Shown piece by piece: positions 7,393-15,926 of a stretch of 33,294 bases of DNA. Within the stretch, counting starts at the first letter, position 1, and the number at the start of each line of letters is the position of its first letter. A program made the translations under genes and the position numbers. The notes under the pieces were generated by a model. The model was not told the DNA's origin, ran no database searches, and saw only the letters and a program-made list of their open reading frames with translations. Origin of the DNA: Bacteroidaceae bacterium (GTDB lineage: Bacteria > Bacteroidota > Bacteroidia > Bacteroidales > Bacteroidaceae); assembly GCA_017483765.1 (NCBI GenBank), contig JAFUVE010000024.1:1-33294 (forward strand). Direction: 5' to 3'.

Positions 7393-9291
7393 ATGACAAA
7401 AAATCTGAAGAGAATGGCGTATGCCCTATTCACGATTTCTTTGATGAATGCCTTCACGGCATGCTCCACCGACGACGATGTCGACGACTATGTCAATCCC
7501 AGCAACACGGGCGGGAACACCTCAGGACAGGGCTCCGGTTCAAGTGGCTCCACTGCCTCGACGTCTGCATCCGGATCGCTCAAGGAACTCCTCAGCCTCG
7601 ACATCGCGTTCGACACCAGCGAACTCTCCGAGACCGAGACCATCCCCGACCAGACCGACGAACTATATGAAAATTATATTGAGAACGACTTCGAACAGGT
7701 CTACACCGTCAGCATCACTTATGACGGCACCAACGCCACGGCCTCTGGCGACACCGAAGCCGTAAATATCACAAGGGGCGAAAATCCTTCCGACATCGTC
7801 GTCACCAGTGAGGTGAAAGGTGTGCGCTACATTCTCAAGGGTGCCACCTCCGACGGGTCGTTCAAAATCTACAGCGAGAAGAAGTTCGCGCTTGAGCTGA
7901 GCGGGGTCAGCATCACCAACCCTACAGGCGCTGCCATAAACAACCAAGGGAAACGGGCCTTCGTTGTCCTTACCGACGGAACGACCAACTCGCTCTGCGA
8001 CGGTGCCGTCAACTCATCTGGCGACTACCCCGACCAGTCGGGGAGCGACGAGGACATGAAAGCCACATTCTTCAGCGAGGGAAAACTCACGTTCTCCGGT
8101 TCCGGCACACTTAACATCACGTCAAAAGGAAAGAATGGTCTCGTCAGCGACGATTTCGTGCTTTTCCGACCAGGATGTCACGTCACGGTCAGCTCAACCT
8201 CTGGACATTGCATCAAGACCAACGACGGAATCTTCGTACGCGGTGGCGTCATCAACTGCCAGACGTCCGCTACTGCGGCCAAAGCACTCAAGACCGACAG
8301 CATCTTCCGAATGCAGGGTGGAAGGGTCACGGCCATCACAACTGGTGGAGGAGCGTATGACTCCGACGAGAACGACGTCAGTGCAGCTGCTGGCGTGCGG
8401 GCCGACCAGGATATTCTCATAAGTGGGGGCGAACTCCTGTGCAAGAGCACCGGGGCAGGTGGAAAGGGCATCAGCACCGATAAGGCGCTCACCGTCAGCG
8501 GCGGAACAGTCAAAGTGTACACCACAGGCAGGACTTACACCTACACCAGCAACCTCGACTCCAAGGCCAAGGGCATCAAGGCCGACGGCAATATCCTCGT
8601 AAGCGGAGGAACAGTCTGGGCCCGTGCAATGGGCGACAGCGGATCGGCAGGCATCGAGACCAAGGGAACCTACACGCAGGAAGGCGGAACCGTGGCCGTC
8701 TATTCAGTGGACGACGCTGTCAACTCCAAATCACACATGGTTATCAACGACGGATTCCTATATGGCTATGCCACAGGCAACGACGGCATTGACTCCAACG
8801 GCAACCTCACCGTCAACGGTGGCGTACTCATCGGATGCGGGGCCGGTGCTCCAGAAGAGGGTGTCGACGCGGCAGAGGGGTATCAGTTTATTGTCAATGG
8901 CGGCACCGTCATCGGTATTGGCGGCGGTGGGGAGTCTGTCAGCGGAAGCCAGCAGAAAGCTGCCGTGTCCGGTGTCTCAGTCAGCGGAGGCAGCTATATC
9001 GCTGTCAGCGGAGGCAGCACGGCACTTTTTGCATTGCAACTGCCGTGTCAGTACAACAACGCAACCGTACAACTGAGTTCGCCCAAGTTCTCGTCAAACA
9101 CTACGTATTCCTTCCTTACAGCTTCTGACGTTTCAGGAGACGAGGTGTTCGGATTCATTGCCGCGCCAACCATCTCTTCCAGTTCATCACTGACGTCCTT
9201 CACCACTTCCTCAAGCATTTCTGGAGGTATGGGAGGCGGTATGGGTGGAGGCAATCAGGGAGGCGGCCCTGGCGGCGGATTCCCGCATTAA
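7393..9291 (+). CDS. Carbohydrate-binding beta-helix lipoprotein (Cthe_2159-like)
   Basis: A 632-residue secreted lipoprotein. The signal peptide ends in NAFTAC with Cys24 as probable lipidation site; the acidic run right after it (STDDDVDD) resembles the surface-export signal described for Bacteroidota lipoproteins. A Ser/Gly/Thr-rich linker is followed by a domain typical of the Cthe_2159-type carbohydrate-binding family: repeated short turns such as FALELSGVSI, ILISGGELLC and LTVSGGTVKVY that stack as a right-handed beta-helix. That family was characterised as binding polygalacturonate, but the ligand here is unknown. The C terminus is a Gly/Met-rich tail (GGMGGGMGGGNQGGG). The gene stands alone, about 230 bases after the efflux operon, and ends at two hairpins. 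No consensus promoter was found upstream. Confidence 0.85.
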   Translation: MTKNLKRMAYALFTISLMNAFTACSTDDDVDDYVNPSNTGGNTSGQGSGSSGSTASTSASGSLKELLSLDIAFDTSELSETETIPDQTDELYENYIENDFEQVYTVSITYDGTNATASGDTEAVNITRGENPSDIVVTSEVKGVRYILKGATSDGSFKIYSEKKFALELSGVSITNPTGAAINNQGKRAFVVLTDGTTNSLCDGAVNSSGDYPDQSGSDEDMKATFFSEGKLTFSGSGTLNITSKGKNGLVSDDFVLFRPGCHVTVSSTSGHCIKTNDGIFVRGGVINCQTSATAAKALKTDSIFRMQGGRVTAITTGGGAYDSDENDVSAAAGVRADQDILISGGELLCKSTGAGGKGISTDKALTVSGGTVKVYTTGRTYTYTSNLDSKAKGIKADGNILVSGGTVWARAMGDSGSAGIETKGTYTQEGGTVAVYSVDDAVNSKSHMVINDGFLYGYATGNDGIDSNGNLTVNGGVLIGCGAGAPEEGVDAAEGYQFIVNGGTVIGIGGGGESVSGSQQKAAVSGVSVSGGSYIAVSGGSTALFALQLPCQYNNATVQLSSPKFSSNTTYSFLTASDVSGDEVFGFIAAPTISSSSSLTSFTTSSSISGGMGGGMGGGNQGGGPGGGFPH

Positions 9292-9315
9292 TACTTAGCA
9301 CTCTTTAGAATAAGT

Positions 9316-9354
9316 GGCAAAGGCGCGACGTCAGGACGACGGAATGCCTTTGCC
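9316..9354 (+). terminator. Hairpin after the lipoprotein gene
   Basis: GGCAAAGGC (9316-9324) pairs perfectly with GCCTTTGCC (9346-9354) around a 21-base loop. No T tract follows, so it may stabilise the 3' end or form part of a double terminator with the next hairpin. Confidence 0.5.
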
Positions 9355-9431
9355 GGCTGAGCCGATAGGGGACAACAACAAAATGTCTTTATGGTAATCC
9401 GAAAATATAGTTTTGAAAATTGTTATAATTG

Positions 9432-9463
9432 AAGGCGGGATGCGCACATGCGCATCCCGCCTT
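9432..9463. terminator. Bidirectional terminator between convergent genes
   Basis: A perfect inverted repeat: AAGGCGGGATGCGCA and TGCGCATCCCGCCTT with a two-base loop. It lies between the convergent lipoprotein and COG0523 genes and continues with TT on the plus side; the minus-strand gene stops at 9492, so it can serve both. Confidence 0.85.
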
Positions 9464-9491
9464 TTATGTTCTTCCTTTTCTACTTCCATTT

Positions 9492-10655
9492 TTAAAACAG
9501 ACATTCGTCGAGCAGACGGCTGATTTCCTTCTTGTCCATTTTCTGACCGATGAACACAAGTTTCTGCATGCGGTCGCCCACTTCGTCGTCCCAGTCACGC
9601 ATGATGTCGGGGTGTTGCATCACGAAGGTCTCCAGCTCGTCGGCCGGCATCGTGGCGTACCAAGCACCGGCATTGCGCAGCCCAACCTGCTTGCCTGCCT
9701 GCTCAAACACGTAGCAAGTGTCTGGCTCATTGCGGAAATAGCAGATGCCTTTGGCACGGATCACGCTCTTCGGCCATTTGCGTGCCACAAACTCGTCGAA
9801 ACGGCCAAGGTCGAACGGACGGCGGCGGTAGTAGACGAATGTGCCGATGCCGTATTCCTCAGCTTCGCCCTCACCGTGATGATGGTGTTCCTCTTCGTCG
9901 AGATCCTCCTCCTCGTATTCACCTTCCACTTTCTCAATCCAAGCGGCGGATGTGGCCACTTTCATGAAGTCGAACATCCCCGTGTTCAGAATCTTCTCGA
10001 ACGGCACGTCGCCATAGTTGCAATCTATAATCTCGGCCTTGGGTTGGAGGGCGTGAACTATCTCACGGATGCGGCGCAGTTCGCCAGGCTCCACTTCCGC
10101 AGCCTTGTTCAGCAATACGATGTTGCAGAACTCAATCTGCTGTATCACCAAGTTCTCAATGTCCTCATCGCCGATGTTCTTCTTCAGCAAGTCCATGCCC
10201 GAGCCGAACTCGTCTTTCATGCGCAGGGCGTCCACCACGGTCACGATGCAGTCAAGCACAGGAATGCCGTCGGCATCATAAGTCTGAGGATCCTGAATCT
10301 GGGGAATCGAGCAGATAGTCTGGGCGATTGGTGCCGGCTCGCAGATGCCACTTGCCTCTATCACGATATAATCGAATTTCTTCATGGCAATCAAGTCGCT
10401 TAATTGCTTGATCAGGTCTGTCTGAAGCGTGCAGCAGATACATCCGTTCTGAAGCGGCACGAGGCTGCCGTCCTGTGAGTACACCACGTCGTTCTGCTCT
10501 ATCAGCCTGGCGTCGATATTCACTTCCCCGATGTCGTTCACGATGACGGCAAATTTTATTCCTTTCTCGTTCGACAGGATACGGTTCAGCAGTGTTGTCT
10601 TACCGCTTCCGAGGTATCCTGTCAGCAACAACACCGGTGTTTTTTCTCTTTCCAT
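9492..10655 (-). CDS. COG0523 (CobW/YjiA-like) metal-chaperone GTPase
   Basis: A 387-residue G3E-family P-loop GTPase thought to deliver a metal, usually zinc, to client enzymes in the cytoplasm. Walker A is GYLGSGKTT (residues 13-21); the diagnostic CxCC metal site is GCICC (71-75); IEASGICEP (about 98-106) is the switch/Walker B neighbourhood. An acidic then histidine-rich loop (EEEHHHHGEGE) sits before the C-terminal CobW_C domain and would add metal-binding capacity. The plus-strand neighbour is convergent, and the nuclease gene lies upstream in the same direction after a 163-base gap with repeats, so it probably has its own promoter, although none with the full consensus is visible. Whether it serves zinc, cobalt or another metal cannot be read from the sequence. 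Confidence 0.92.
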   Translation of the reverse strand: MEREKTPVLLLTGYLGSGKTTLLNRILSNEKGIKFAVIVNDIGEVNIDARLIEQNDVVYSQDGSLVPLQNGCICCTLQTDLIKQLSDLIAMKKFDYIVIEASGICEPAPIAQTICSIPQIQDPQTYDADGIPVLDCIVTVVDALRMKDEFGSGMDLLKKNIGDEDIENLVIQQIEFCNIVLLNKAAEVEPGELRRIREIVHALQPKAEIIDCNYGDVPFEKILNTGMFDFMKVATSAAWIEKVEGEYEEEDLDEEEHHHHGEGEAEEYGIGTFVYYRRRPFDLGRFDEFVARKWPKSVIRAKGICYFRNEPDTCYVFEQAGKQVGLRNAGAWYATMPADELETFVMQHPDIMRDWDDEVGDRMQKLVFIGQKMDKKEISRLLDECLF

Positions 10656-10747
10656 TATTATGTTGAATTTTATGTTATGTTAGATGTAGCAGAGACAAAG
10701 GAATGACTTGTTTTCCTGTGACATGGGATTGTCAGTATATTCACTTT

Positions 10748-10783
10748 CGTCTCGTCTTCTCGTCTTCTTGCCTTCTTGTTTTC
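10748..10783 (-). repeat. Purine-rich intergenic tract (GAAGACGAG type)
   Basis: On the minus strand this is a run of GAAGRCRAGA units downstream of the nuclease stop codon. The same kind of tract occurs at 19938-19956, 23571-23588 and 27033-27094, each time after the stop codon of a minus-strand gene. Confidence 0.5.
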
Positions 10784-10799
10784 TATGTTAAAGTTACAA

Positions 10800-10817
10800 G
10801 ACGCACCACGGTGCGTC
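10800..10817. repeat. Palindromic element at the nuclease stop codon
   Basis: GACGCACC and GGTGCGTC with a two-base loop. With its flank (GTAGAGACGC on the minus strand) it resembles the dispersed GTAGAGAC...GTCTC palindromes common in Bacteroidota. Here the TAG of the flank is the stop codon of the nuclease gene. It may also act as a weak terminator. Confidence 0.6.
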
Positions 10818-10818
10818 T

Positions 10819-13239
10819 CTACTTTCCCGAGGATTTCGATATTCCCCAATACGAGAGGTTGAGCGTCGATTCCACTTTGTTTTCCATATGGTCGGGCAGG
10901 TTGCAGAAGAAGTCGATGCCGGTCCTGCGCTCCAGCTCGTCAATCGTGATGGCATAGTCACCGTAGTTCTTGTTGGAGTCGTTGGCGTTCTCATGAACGG
11001 TCCACAGGCCGATGGCCTCGTAGGAGTCAGTCTGGCGGCTATAGGCCAGCACGGCCATGTAGAAATAGCGTGGTACTGGCAGTCGGCCGTTGCATTTGAA
11101 ACTGTAGATGCCGTCCGTCACCTTTCCGTCGAGGGTCACGTCTCCGATGGTGGCTGCCTTCACCACGTACAGCGTGTCGCAGTCGCCGGCCCAATCGCGT
11201 ACCATGTCTTCCATTCGTCCCCATAGTCCGCCGTTATGCGACTGCCACTGAGGCTGCATGTTCGTCAGGAAGAATGTCTGTGAGTTCTGCTCGCGTGAGC
11301 ACAGACGGTCGGCAGAGGGGCAGAGGTGCCCACGGGAGTAGCCGCTGCTGGAGTAGTCGCCCAGCTGTGCACTGTTTTCCACGTCGGGGTCGGCCTTGAA
11401 CGAGTCATTGCGTTTCACGATCTGTAGCAGATTCCTGGCGTGGAGTGTGTAGCAGGTCCAGCGGTTGGCTATCTGTGTGTTGTCCCATTCCAGGGAGAAC
11501 GTGATGCCGTAGTCGCTCGTCTCTTTCACCACCACCTGGTTGCCGCCTTTATTGGAAGCGGAATACTGGTTGCTGTTCAGATGGGGGTATTCCAGACGGT
11601 AGGCATAGCGAAGGTTGCCGCTCACGGTGGAGCTCAGGTCGAACTCCTTCCAGTTGGCATTGGCATTATCGTCTTCCTGAATTTCCTCCTCATACACGTA
11701 TTCTATCTTCACAATCTGCGAATACAGGAAATCGAGGCATAAGCCCGTGCTCGACAGGTGAATCTTCATGCCGATGTAGGGGATATAGGTGATGCTCTCT
11801 ATCTGGTCGATGGTCAGCGTCACGGTAGTTCCATTCACGAAGTAGATGGTCAGCGACTTGAATGTGGGGTCGGCTGGCGGACCTGCGGGCTCCACGGTCT
11901 TCACCACTTCCTGGACAGCTTCCTTTCGGCCGGCTACATTCGTAGATGTGGTGTCGCCTTCAGCGATGATGTTGATCACAGCCACGATGTCGCTGATGTC
12001 CACCTTGTTGTCCTCGTTTACGTCGGCGTAGCGGTAGGTGGCTGTGCCTGCTATTTGGTTAATCACGGCCACGATGTCGCTGATGTCCACCTTACCGTCT
12101 TCGTTCACGTCTCCCTTCTTGTGTGAGGGGGGCAGCTCTGTCACCTCTATCGGCAGATAAGGGTCGATGTATATAGGCGCAATCTGCTCGGTCGTGTCGC
12201 TCGGGATGGCTATGCCCGTGATGTTGACGGTCGATCCGTCGGGTGGGGTGGAGTAGAGGTCGTCCTCTCCTAAGCCAAAGCGGTTGACCACGCTGAAGTA
12301 CATGTCGTCGTAGTCGATGGTCACGTCGTCTCCGTCGTGGCTCACATGCATGCCTGTCAGCGTCACCCAGTCAGCATAGTAGGCGCCGAATTCCTCCACG
12401 TCTATTTCTTCCGGCTTTGTGTCGGGCTCGCTCACCTGGTCGGCAAAAAGCATGTATTCGGTTTCGGTCAGGTCTGTGGCAACAAACAACGGTAATCCCT
12501 GCTCTGTCTCGTAGCGGCCTGTCATGTAGCCTGCCACGTGCTGGTTGTGGGCTGGTATGGGGTTGTAGAGCGTGTCGGCGAGGGTCAGGCATATCGCGCC
12601 GCTCTTGTCGCGGAGATACACTTCGCCGCTGCTTTTGTGTATCACGCGGGCGTTCATCGCGTCTGACAGATAGAGCTGGGCACTTGTCCCCTCACTCAGC
12701 GACTTGAATTCCTGGATGCTGTAGACGGTCTGGAGTGTGTCTGGTTTGTCTGGTTTGTCTGGGTCATCCGGGTTGTCCGGGTCGTCCGTCTCATAGGTCA
12801 CGGCTATTCCGGCGATTCTGCGATGACCCGACGAGCCTTCGACGGTGAAGGTCACTACGTTCGACTTGCCTGTCCATATACCCTCAGGGGTGTATGTGCC
12901 GCAGTTTGCCGTGATTTCGTTCGTCTTGTCGCCACTGCCGAAGGTCAAGGTGATGCCGATGATGCCTTCGCCTCGTACTGTCATGCTGTTGCCGGCATAA
13001 AGGCGTACAGACGTGCCGCTGTCGTAATAGGCAGGCTGGTTGCTGCCGCTACCCGTGTAGAATATCACACTGGTAGTTTCGTCTATTGCTGCCGTCACTT
13101 CGTCCCGTTTCTCGGAATTTCCATAGCCGGCTTCCGAGGCAGTCCATTCCACGGTTTTCTCTCCTCCATATGCTGAGGAGCTTAATGTCACCAACAGGAA
13201 CAACAGTGATAATCTGAATAAAAGTGTTGTATTTCTCAT
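10819..13239 (-). CDS. Secreted DNA/RNA non-specific endonuclease with internal dockerin-like doublet
   Basis: An 806-residue secreted protein in modules: signal peptide (residues 1-25); a beta-rich domain (to about 150); a DDPDNPDDPDKPDKPD linker (152-167); an OB-fold-like domain (about 170-365); a dockerin-like doublet (GDVNEDGKVDISDI and DVNEDNKVDISDI, 376-428); a short module common in this group (LTIYFVNGTTVTLTIDQIES, about 463-482); and a C-terminal NUC1-type nuclease (about 530-800). The nuclease has SRGHLCPSADR with the catalytic His near 638 (DRGH in relatives) and the metal-binding Asn in FFLTNMQPQ near 660. It should cut extracellular nucleic acid. The dockerin-like repeats match those of the mannanase remnant and sit mid-protein here, not at the end. 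Its stop codon comes from a palindromic repeat. Confidence 0.88.
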   Translation of the reverse strand: MRNTTLLFRLSLLFLLVTLSSSAYGGEKTVEWTASEAGYGNSEKRDEVTAAIDETTSVIFYTGSGSNQPAYYDSGTSVRLYAGNSMTVRGEGIIGITLTFGSGDKTNEITANCGTYTPEGIWTGKSNVVTFTVEGSSGHRRIAGIAVTYETDDPDNPDDPDKPDKPDTLQTVYSIQEFKSLSEGTSAQLYLSDAMNARVIHKSSGEVYLRDKSGAICLTLADTLYNPIPAHNQHVAGYMTGRYETEQGLPLFVATDLTETEYMLFADQVSEPDTKPEEIDVEEFGAYYADWVTLTGMHVSHDGDDVTIDYDDMYFSVVNRFGLGEDDLYSTPPDGSTVNITGIAIPSDTTEQIAPIYIDPYLPIEVTELPPSHKKGDVNEDGKVDISDIVAVINQIAGTATYRYADVNEDNKVDISDIVAVINIIAEGDTTSTNVAGRKEAVQEVVKTVEPAGPPADPTFKSLTIYFVNGTTVTLTIDQIESITYIPYIGMKIHLSSTGLCLDFLYSQIVKIEYVYEEEIQEDDNANANWKEFDLSSTVSGNLRYAYRLEYPHLNSNQYSASNKGGNQVVVKETSDYGITFSLEWDNTQIANRWTCYTLHARNLLQIVKRNDSFKADPDVENSAQLGDYSSSGYSRGHLCPSADRLCSREQNSQTFFLTNMQPQWQSHNGGLWGRMEDMVRDWAGDCDTLYVVKAATIGDVTLDGKVTDGIYSFKCNGRLPVPRYFYMAVLAYSRQTDSYEAIGLWTVHENANDSNKNYGDYAITIDELERRTGIDFFCNLPDHMENKVESTLNLSYWGISKSSGK

Positions 13240-13265
13240 TTTATCTTTTGATTACTTATAAATCG

Positions 13266-13273
13266 CAAATATA
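13266..13273 (-). promoter_or_regulatory. -7 box of the nuclease promoter
   Basis: TATATTTG on the minus strand fully fits TAnnTTTG, 27-34 bases before the ATG. The position expected for the -33 box does not read TTTG, so only half of the promoter is convincing. Confidence 0.5.
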
Positions 13274-13328
13274 ACACTTTTTTGTTAATTTTTCCGATTT
13301 TTTCCCATTTATTTTTGTTTTCTCCCTG

Positions 13329-13360
13329 TTTTTTCCGATTTTTGTGATTCTTTTACTTTG
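13329..13360 (+). promoter_or_regulatory. Imperfect promoter of the 13369 lipoprotein gene
   Basis: TTTT (13329-13332), 20 bases, then TTACTTTG (13353-13360), one base off at each box. It lies only eight bases before the ATG, so a transcript from it would be leaderless or nearly so. Confidence 0.35.
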
Positions 13361-13368
13361 ACAGCTTT

Positions 13369-14283
13369 ATGTATCAGAAACTCTATATTTGTATTTTATG
13401 CCTGCTTGCCCTTTCTTGCTCCACAGCCACAGAGCAGGAACGCATACACAGTGCATACTATTGGACAACTTCCTTCCAATGGTCTGAAAAAAAGACTGAT
13501 TTCATACGCGACAACCATATCCGCCGTCTGTACATACGTTTTTTCGATGTCGTCATGACCGACAACGGCCCCATGCCCAATGCCACCATCGAATTTCAAG
13601 ACACTATTCCGAAGGACATCGAGGTCGTGCCTACGGTATTTATCATGAACGAGTGTATGGCGGTGAGGAAGGATGAGCTTCCCCACAGAATCGTGGACAG
13701 AATTTTGAAAATGTGCTCCACACACGAACTGCCGAATGTCCGTGAAATTCAAATCGACTGCGACTGGACAGCCCGCACGCAGGACAACTTCTTCCATTTC
13801 CTTGAGGAAGTCAGAGAACTGCTAAAAGCTAAGGGAAAACAACTCTCGGTCACCATCCGCCTCCATCAGCTCAGCATGATGACGCCTCCTGCCGACCGGG
13901 GCATACTCATGGTGTACAACACCGGTGATGTCACCGACCGCTCTTGTCCAAACCCCATTCTCGACATACGTGATGTGCAGCCTTACCTTGAGGCACTTGA
14001 TGATTATAAGCTGAGCCTATCGGCTGCCTATCCCGTTTTCTCGTGGGATGTGTTGTTCCATGGCAACCATTTCGTAGGCATTCAGCATTACGAAGGGGAA
14101 TACCCGACTATGCCCGGCGACACCGTCATCACCCACTCGCCATCATCTTCTGAGATTCTCAAGGTCAAACAGGCTGTCGGGAAGGCTGATTCTGGGGTGA
14201 ACGATGAAATCATCCTCTACGACCTATCTGACAAAAACCTGAATCGATACTCGAAGGATGATTTTGCTGACTTTTACGAGTGA
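13369..14283 (+). CDS. Lipoprotein, DUF3142-like predicted TIM barrel
   Basis: A 304-residue lipoprotein: signal peptide LYICILCLLALSC with the lipobox Cys at residue 17. The body has features of glycoside hydrolase-like barrels of the DUF3142 kind: RRLYIRFFDV near 53-62, the motif EIQIDCDWTARTQDNFFHFL around residues 125-145 with an acidic pair at a strand end, then LSVTIRLHQL and GILMVYNTGDV. I assign the family from this pattern only, and no activity should be assumed. It is a single gene divergent from the nuclease gene and separated from the convergent membrane-protein gene by a strong terminator. Confidence 0.65.
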   Translation: MYQKLYICILCLLALSCSTATEQERIHSAYYWTTSFQWSEKKTDFIRDNHIRRLYIRFFDVVMTDNGPMPNATIEFQDTIPKDIEVVPTVFIMNECMAVRKDELPHRIVDRILKMCSTHELPNVREIQIDCDWTARTQDNFFHFLEEVRELLKAKGKQLSVTIRLHQLSMMTPPADRGILMVYNTGDVTDRSCPNPILDIRDVQPYLEALDDYKLSLSAAYPVFSWDVLFHGNHFVGIQHYEGEYPTMPGDTVITHSPSSSEILKVKQAVGKADSGVNDEIILYDLSDKNLNRYSKDDFADFYE

Positions 14284-14312
14284 GACAAACTGCTGAAACT
14301 CTGCAGCAAAAT

Positions 14313-14364
14313 AAAAACGGCCAGGCTTCCGTCCGTCTTGACTTGGAGCCTGGCCGTTTTTTTT
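14313..14364. terminator. Strong bidirectional terminator
   Basis: AACGGCCAGGCTTCC and its partner GGAGCCTGGCCGTT form a long stem with A residues on the left and eight T residues on the right (to 14364). It serves the lipoprotein gene and the convergent gene that stops at 14377. Confidence 0.88.
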
Positions 14365-14376
14365 ATGTTTAATCAG

Positions 14377-15720
14377 CTATGCCATGTGGCTTTTGGTTCC
14401 CACCTTCCTGCTGCTGCCAGGATTGAACGGCAGGTATTTGCGGTGCAGGAAGCAATAAATACTGAATGCCAGATATATCTGTGTGTAAACTGTTCGATAG
14501 CGGAGGTTGATCAAGGCTGGCAGACCGATTCCTATGGCAAAGAAGAACACGACTGCGGTTATGCCAAAGAACTGGATATGGGGAGGTAGTTTCTTGTAGT
14601 TCCTCAGCCCACGGTATGCAAACGGCAGCAGGAAGAATATTGCTAGTGATGCCAAGTTTCCTTCAAGACGCAGGGAGGTAGGGTCGAACTGTGTGGCGAA
14701 GTTCGTCACCATGTGAGGTGCCGGCAGTACGTATGCAAGTGAACGTATGATACCGAAAGCGAAGTATTCGAAGGTGTTGTGAGGAATCAGCATTTTCGTC
14801 AGGCCCTCCCGTACGTCTCCACGTGCCTTTACGTCACCGGACATCGTAGTCTGAACACGTTCCGTCAGAAAGTCTTGGTTGAATGATGATCCCAGCTGGT
14901 CGGAAAAATAGAATCCCAACAAGATGAGCAGACCCATGATAGAGATGAGAACCAAGTTTCGTGTCCGGTGTTTCGAATTGGACATCAAAATGGTGTGAAC
15001 ACCGATGGCTACGACGAGCATGGCTGCCATTGGTGGTCGAACAAATGCCATCAATAGGAAAAAGACGATAAACACTGCAATTTTTGCATTCGTTCGTTTC
15101 TCCCTAATTTCCAAATATTTCACCGCACACACTGTTGCTCCTACCATACAGAATATCTCGCGTGAAGTCATCATGTTGTACTGAAGAAGGTCGGGGAAGA
15201 AAATCACCCACACATATTTGTTGATGTTCTTACTGTCGGCCATGCGGGCAATAAGAGTTCCGGCATAAAGGGTGAGCAAGGCATTGGCATACAAGGGCAC
15301 CAGAGGGTCGAAACCAAACACTTTCATCAGCCAATAATATGAATAGACAACACCGAAATAGTTCAGACCGTGAGTCACCCTTCCATATTCACGTACGTCA
15401 AGTGTATATCTGTAATAACGAGCTGCGTCGTACATGTTTGTCGGAATTGTCTCAACCCAAATGAATCTCAGTAGAATCATACTGATAATCAAACTCATTA
15501 AGTAGAAGTTAAAGTATCGAGTACGAGTCTGAATACTGTATTTTCTCAGTACGTTGTTGATAATGTACCAACCTCCGACAATCATTCCAATTTGTTCGAG
15601 AAATAGAAAAAACGGGTCAGCAAAGCTCAGGCCTTCCGGAGGATCCAGACTAAGCGAAAATGGAATGAAAGATACGATGATAAGTATGAAAGGAAGGATT
15701 CTTTTCATCGGATACGACAT
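14377..15720 (-). CDS. Multi-pass membrane protein, polysaccharide polymerase-like
   Basis: A 447-residue integral membrane protein with about ten to eleven hydrophobic segments and a larger loop in the second half (about residues 265-320). The general look, with Arg-rich loops (SREIFCMVGA, AFVRPPMAAM) and an early loop containing DAARYYRYT, resembles EpsG/Wzy-type polymerases of surface polysaccharides. It is not next to a full polysaccharide cluster, although GT2 and GT11 glycosyltransferases lie 2-4 kb upstream on the same strand. The start may be the ATG at 15720 or the one at 15708 (MKRILPF); the first lies four bases from a hairpin. A candidate promoter lies at 15753-15784. The function is inferred from topology, so confidence in the product name is modest. 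Confidence 0.6.
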   Translation of the reverse strand: MSYPMKRILPFILIIVSFIPFSLSLDPPEGLSFADPFFLFLEQIGMIVGGWYIINNVLRKYSIQTRTRYFNFYLMSLIISMILLRFIWVETIPTNMYDAARYYRYTLDVREYGRVTHGLNYFGVVYSYYWLMKVFGFDPLVPLYANALLTLYAGTLIARMADSKNINKYVWVIFFPDLLQYNMMTSREIFCMVGATVCAVKYLEIREKRTNAKIAVFIVFFLLMAFVRPPMAAMLVVAIGVHTILMSNSKHRTRNLVLISIMGLLILLGFYFSDQLGSSFNQDFLTERVQTTMSGDVKARGDVREGLTKMLIPHNTFEYFAFGIIRSLAYVLPAPHMVTNFATQFDPTSLRLEGNLASLAIFFLLPFAYRGLRNYKKLPPHIQFFGITAVVFFFAIGIGLPALINLRYRTVYTQIYLAFSIYCFLHRKYLPFNPGSSRKVGTKSHMA

Positions 15721-15723
15721 TTG

Positions 15724-15744
15724 ACGGTATAGAAATTATACCGT
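15724..15744 (-). promoter_or_regulatory. Hairpin at the 5' end of the polymerase-like mRNA
   Basis: ACGGTATA and TATACCGT, perfect eight-base arms around a five-base loop, end three bases before the ATG at 15720. If the promoter at 15753-15784 is used, the transcript starts at about the first base of the hairpin. It may stabilise the mRNA, hide the ribosome site, or be a dyad operator. Confidence 0.5.
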
Positions 15745-15752
15745 TGCATTGA

Positions 15753-15784
15753 ATAAACTATGATTGCTTTAATTATTTTGCAAA
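15753..15784 (-). promoter_or_regulatory. Candidate promoter of the polymerase-like gene
   Basis: On the minus strand TTTG (15781-15784), 20 bases, then TAGTTTAT (15753-15760). The -33 box is exact; the -7 box matches TA and TT but not the final TG. Confidence 0.45.
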
Positions 15785-15874
15785 TTTAAGAAAAAAAGTA
15801 GGAAAAAAAAAGTAATACTAAGAAAATACCTTCAAAAAGGATGGATGAAAGTTTTTTTCTGCGTTGAAAATAAA

Positions 15875-15902
15875 AATGGATGCCCATAAAAGGGCATCCA
15901 TT
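15875..15902 (-). terminator. Terminator of the aldolase gene
   Basis: AATGGATGCCC (15875-15885) pairs with GGGCATCCATT (15892-15902) around a six-base loop. On the minus strand a T-rich stretch follows. It lies 25 bases after the aldolase stop. Confidence 0.85.
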
Positions 15903-15926
15903 CTGAATTATATTCATGCGTGATAA

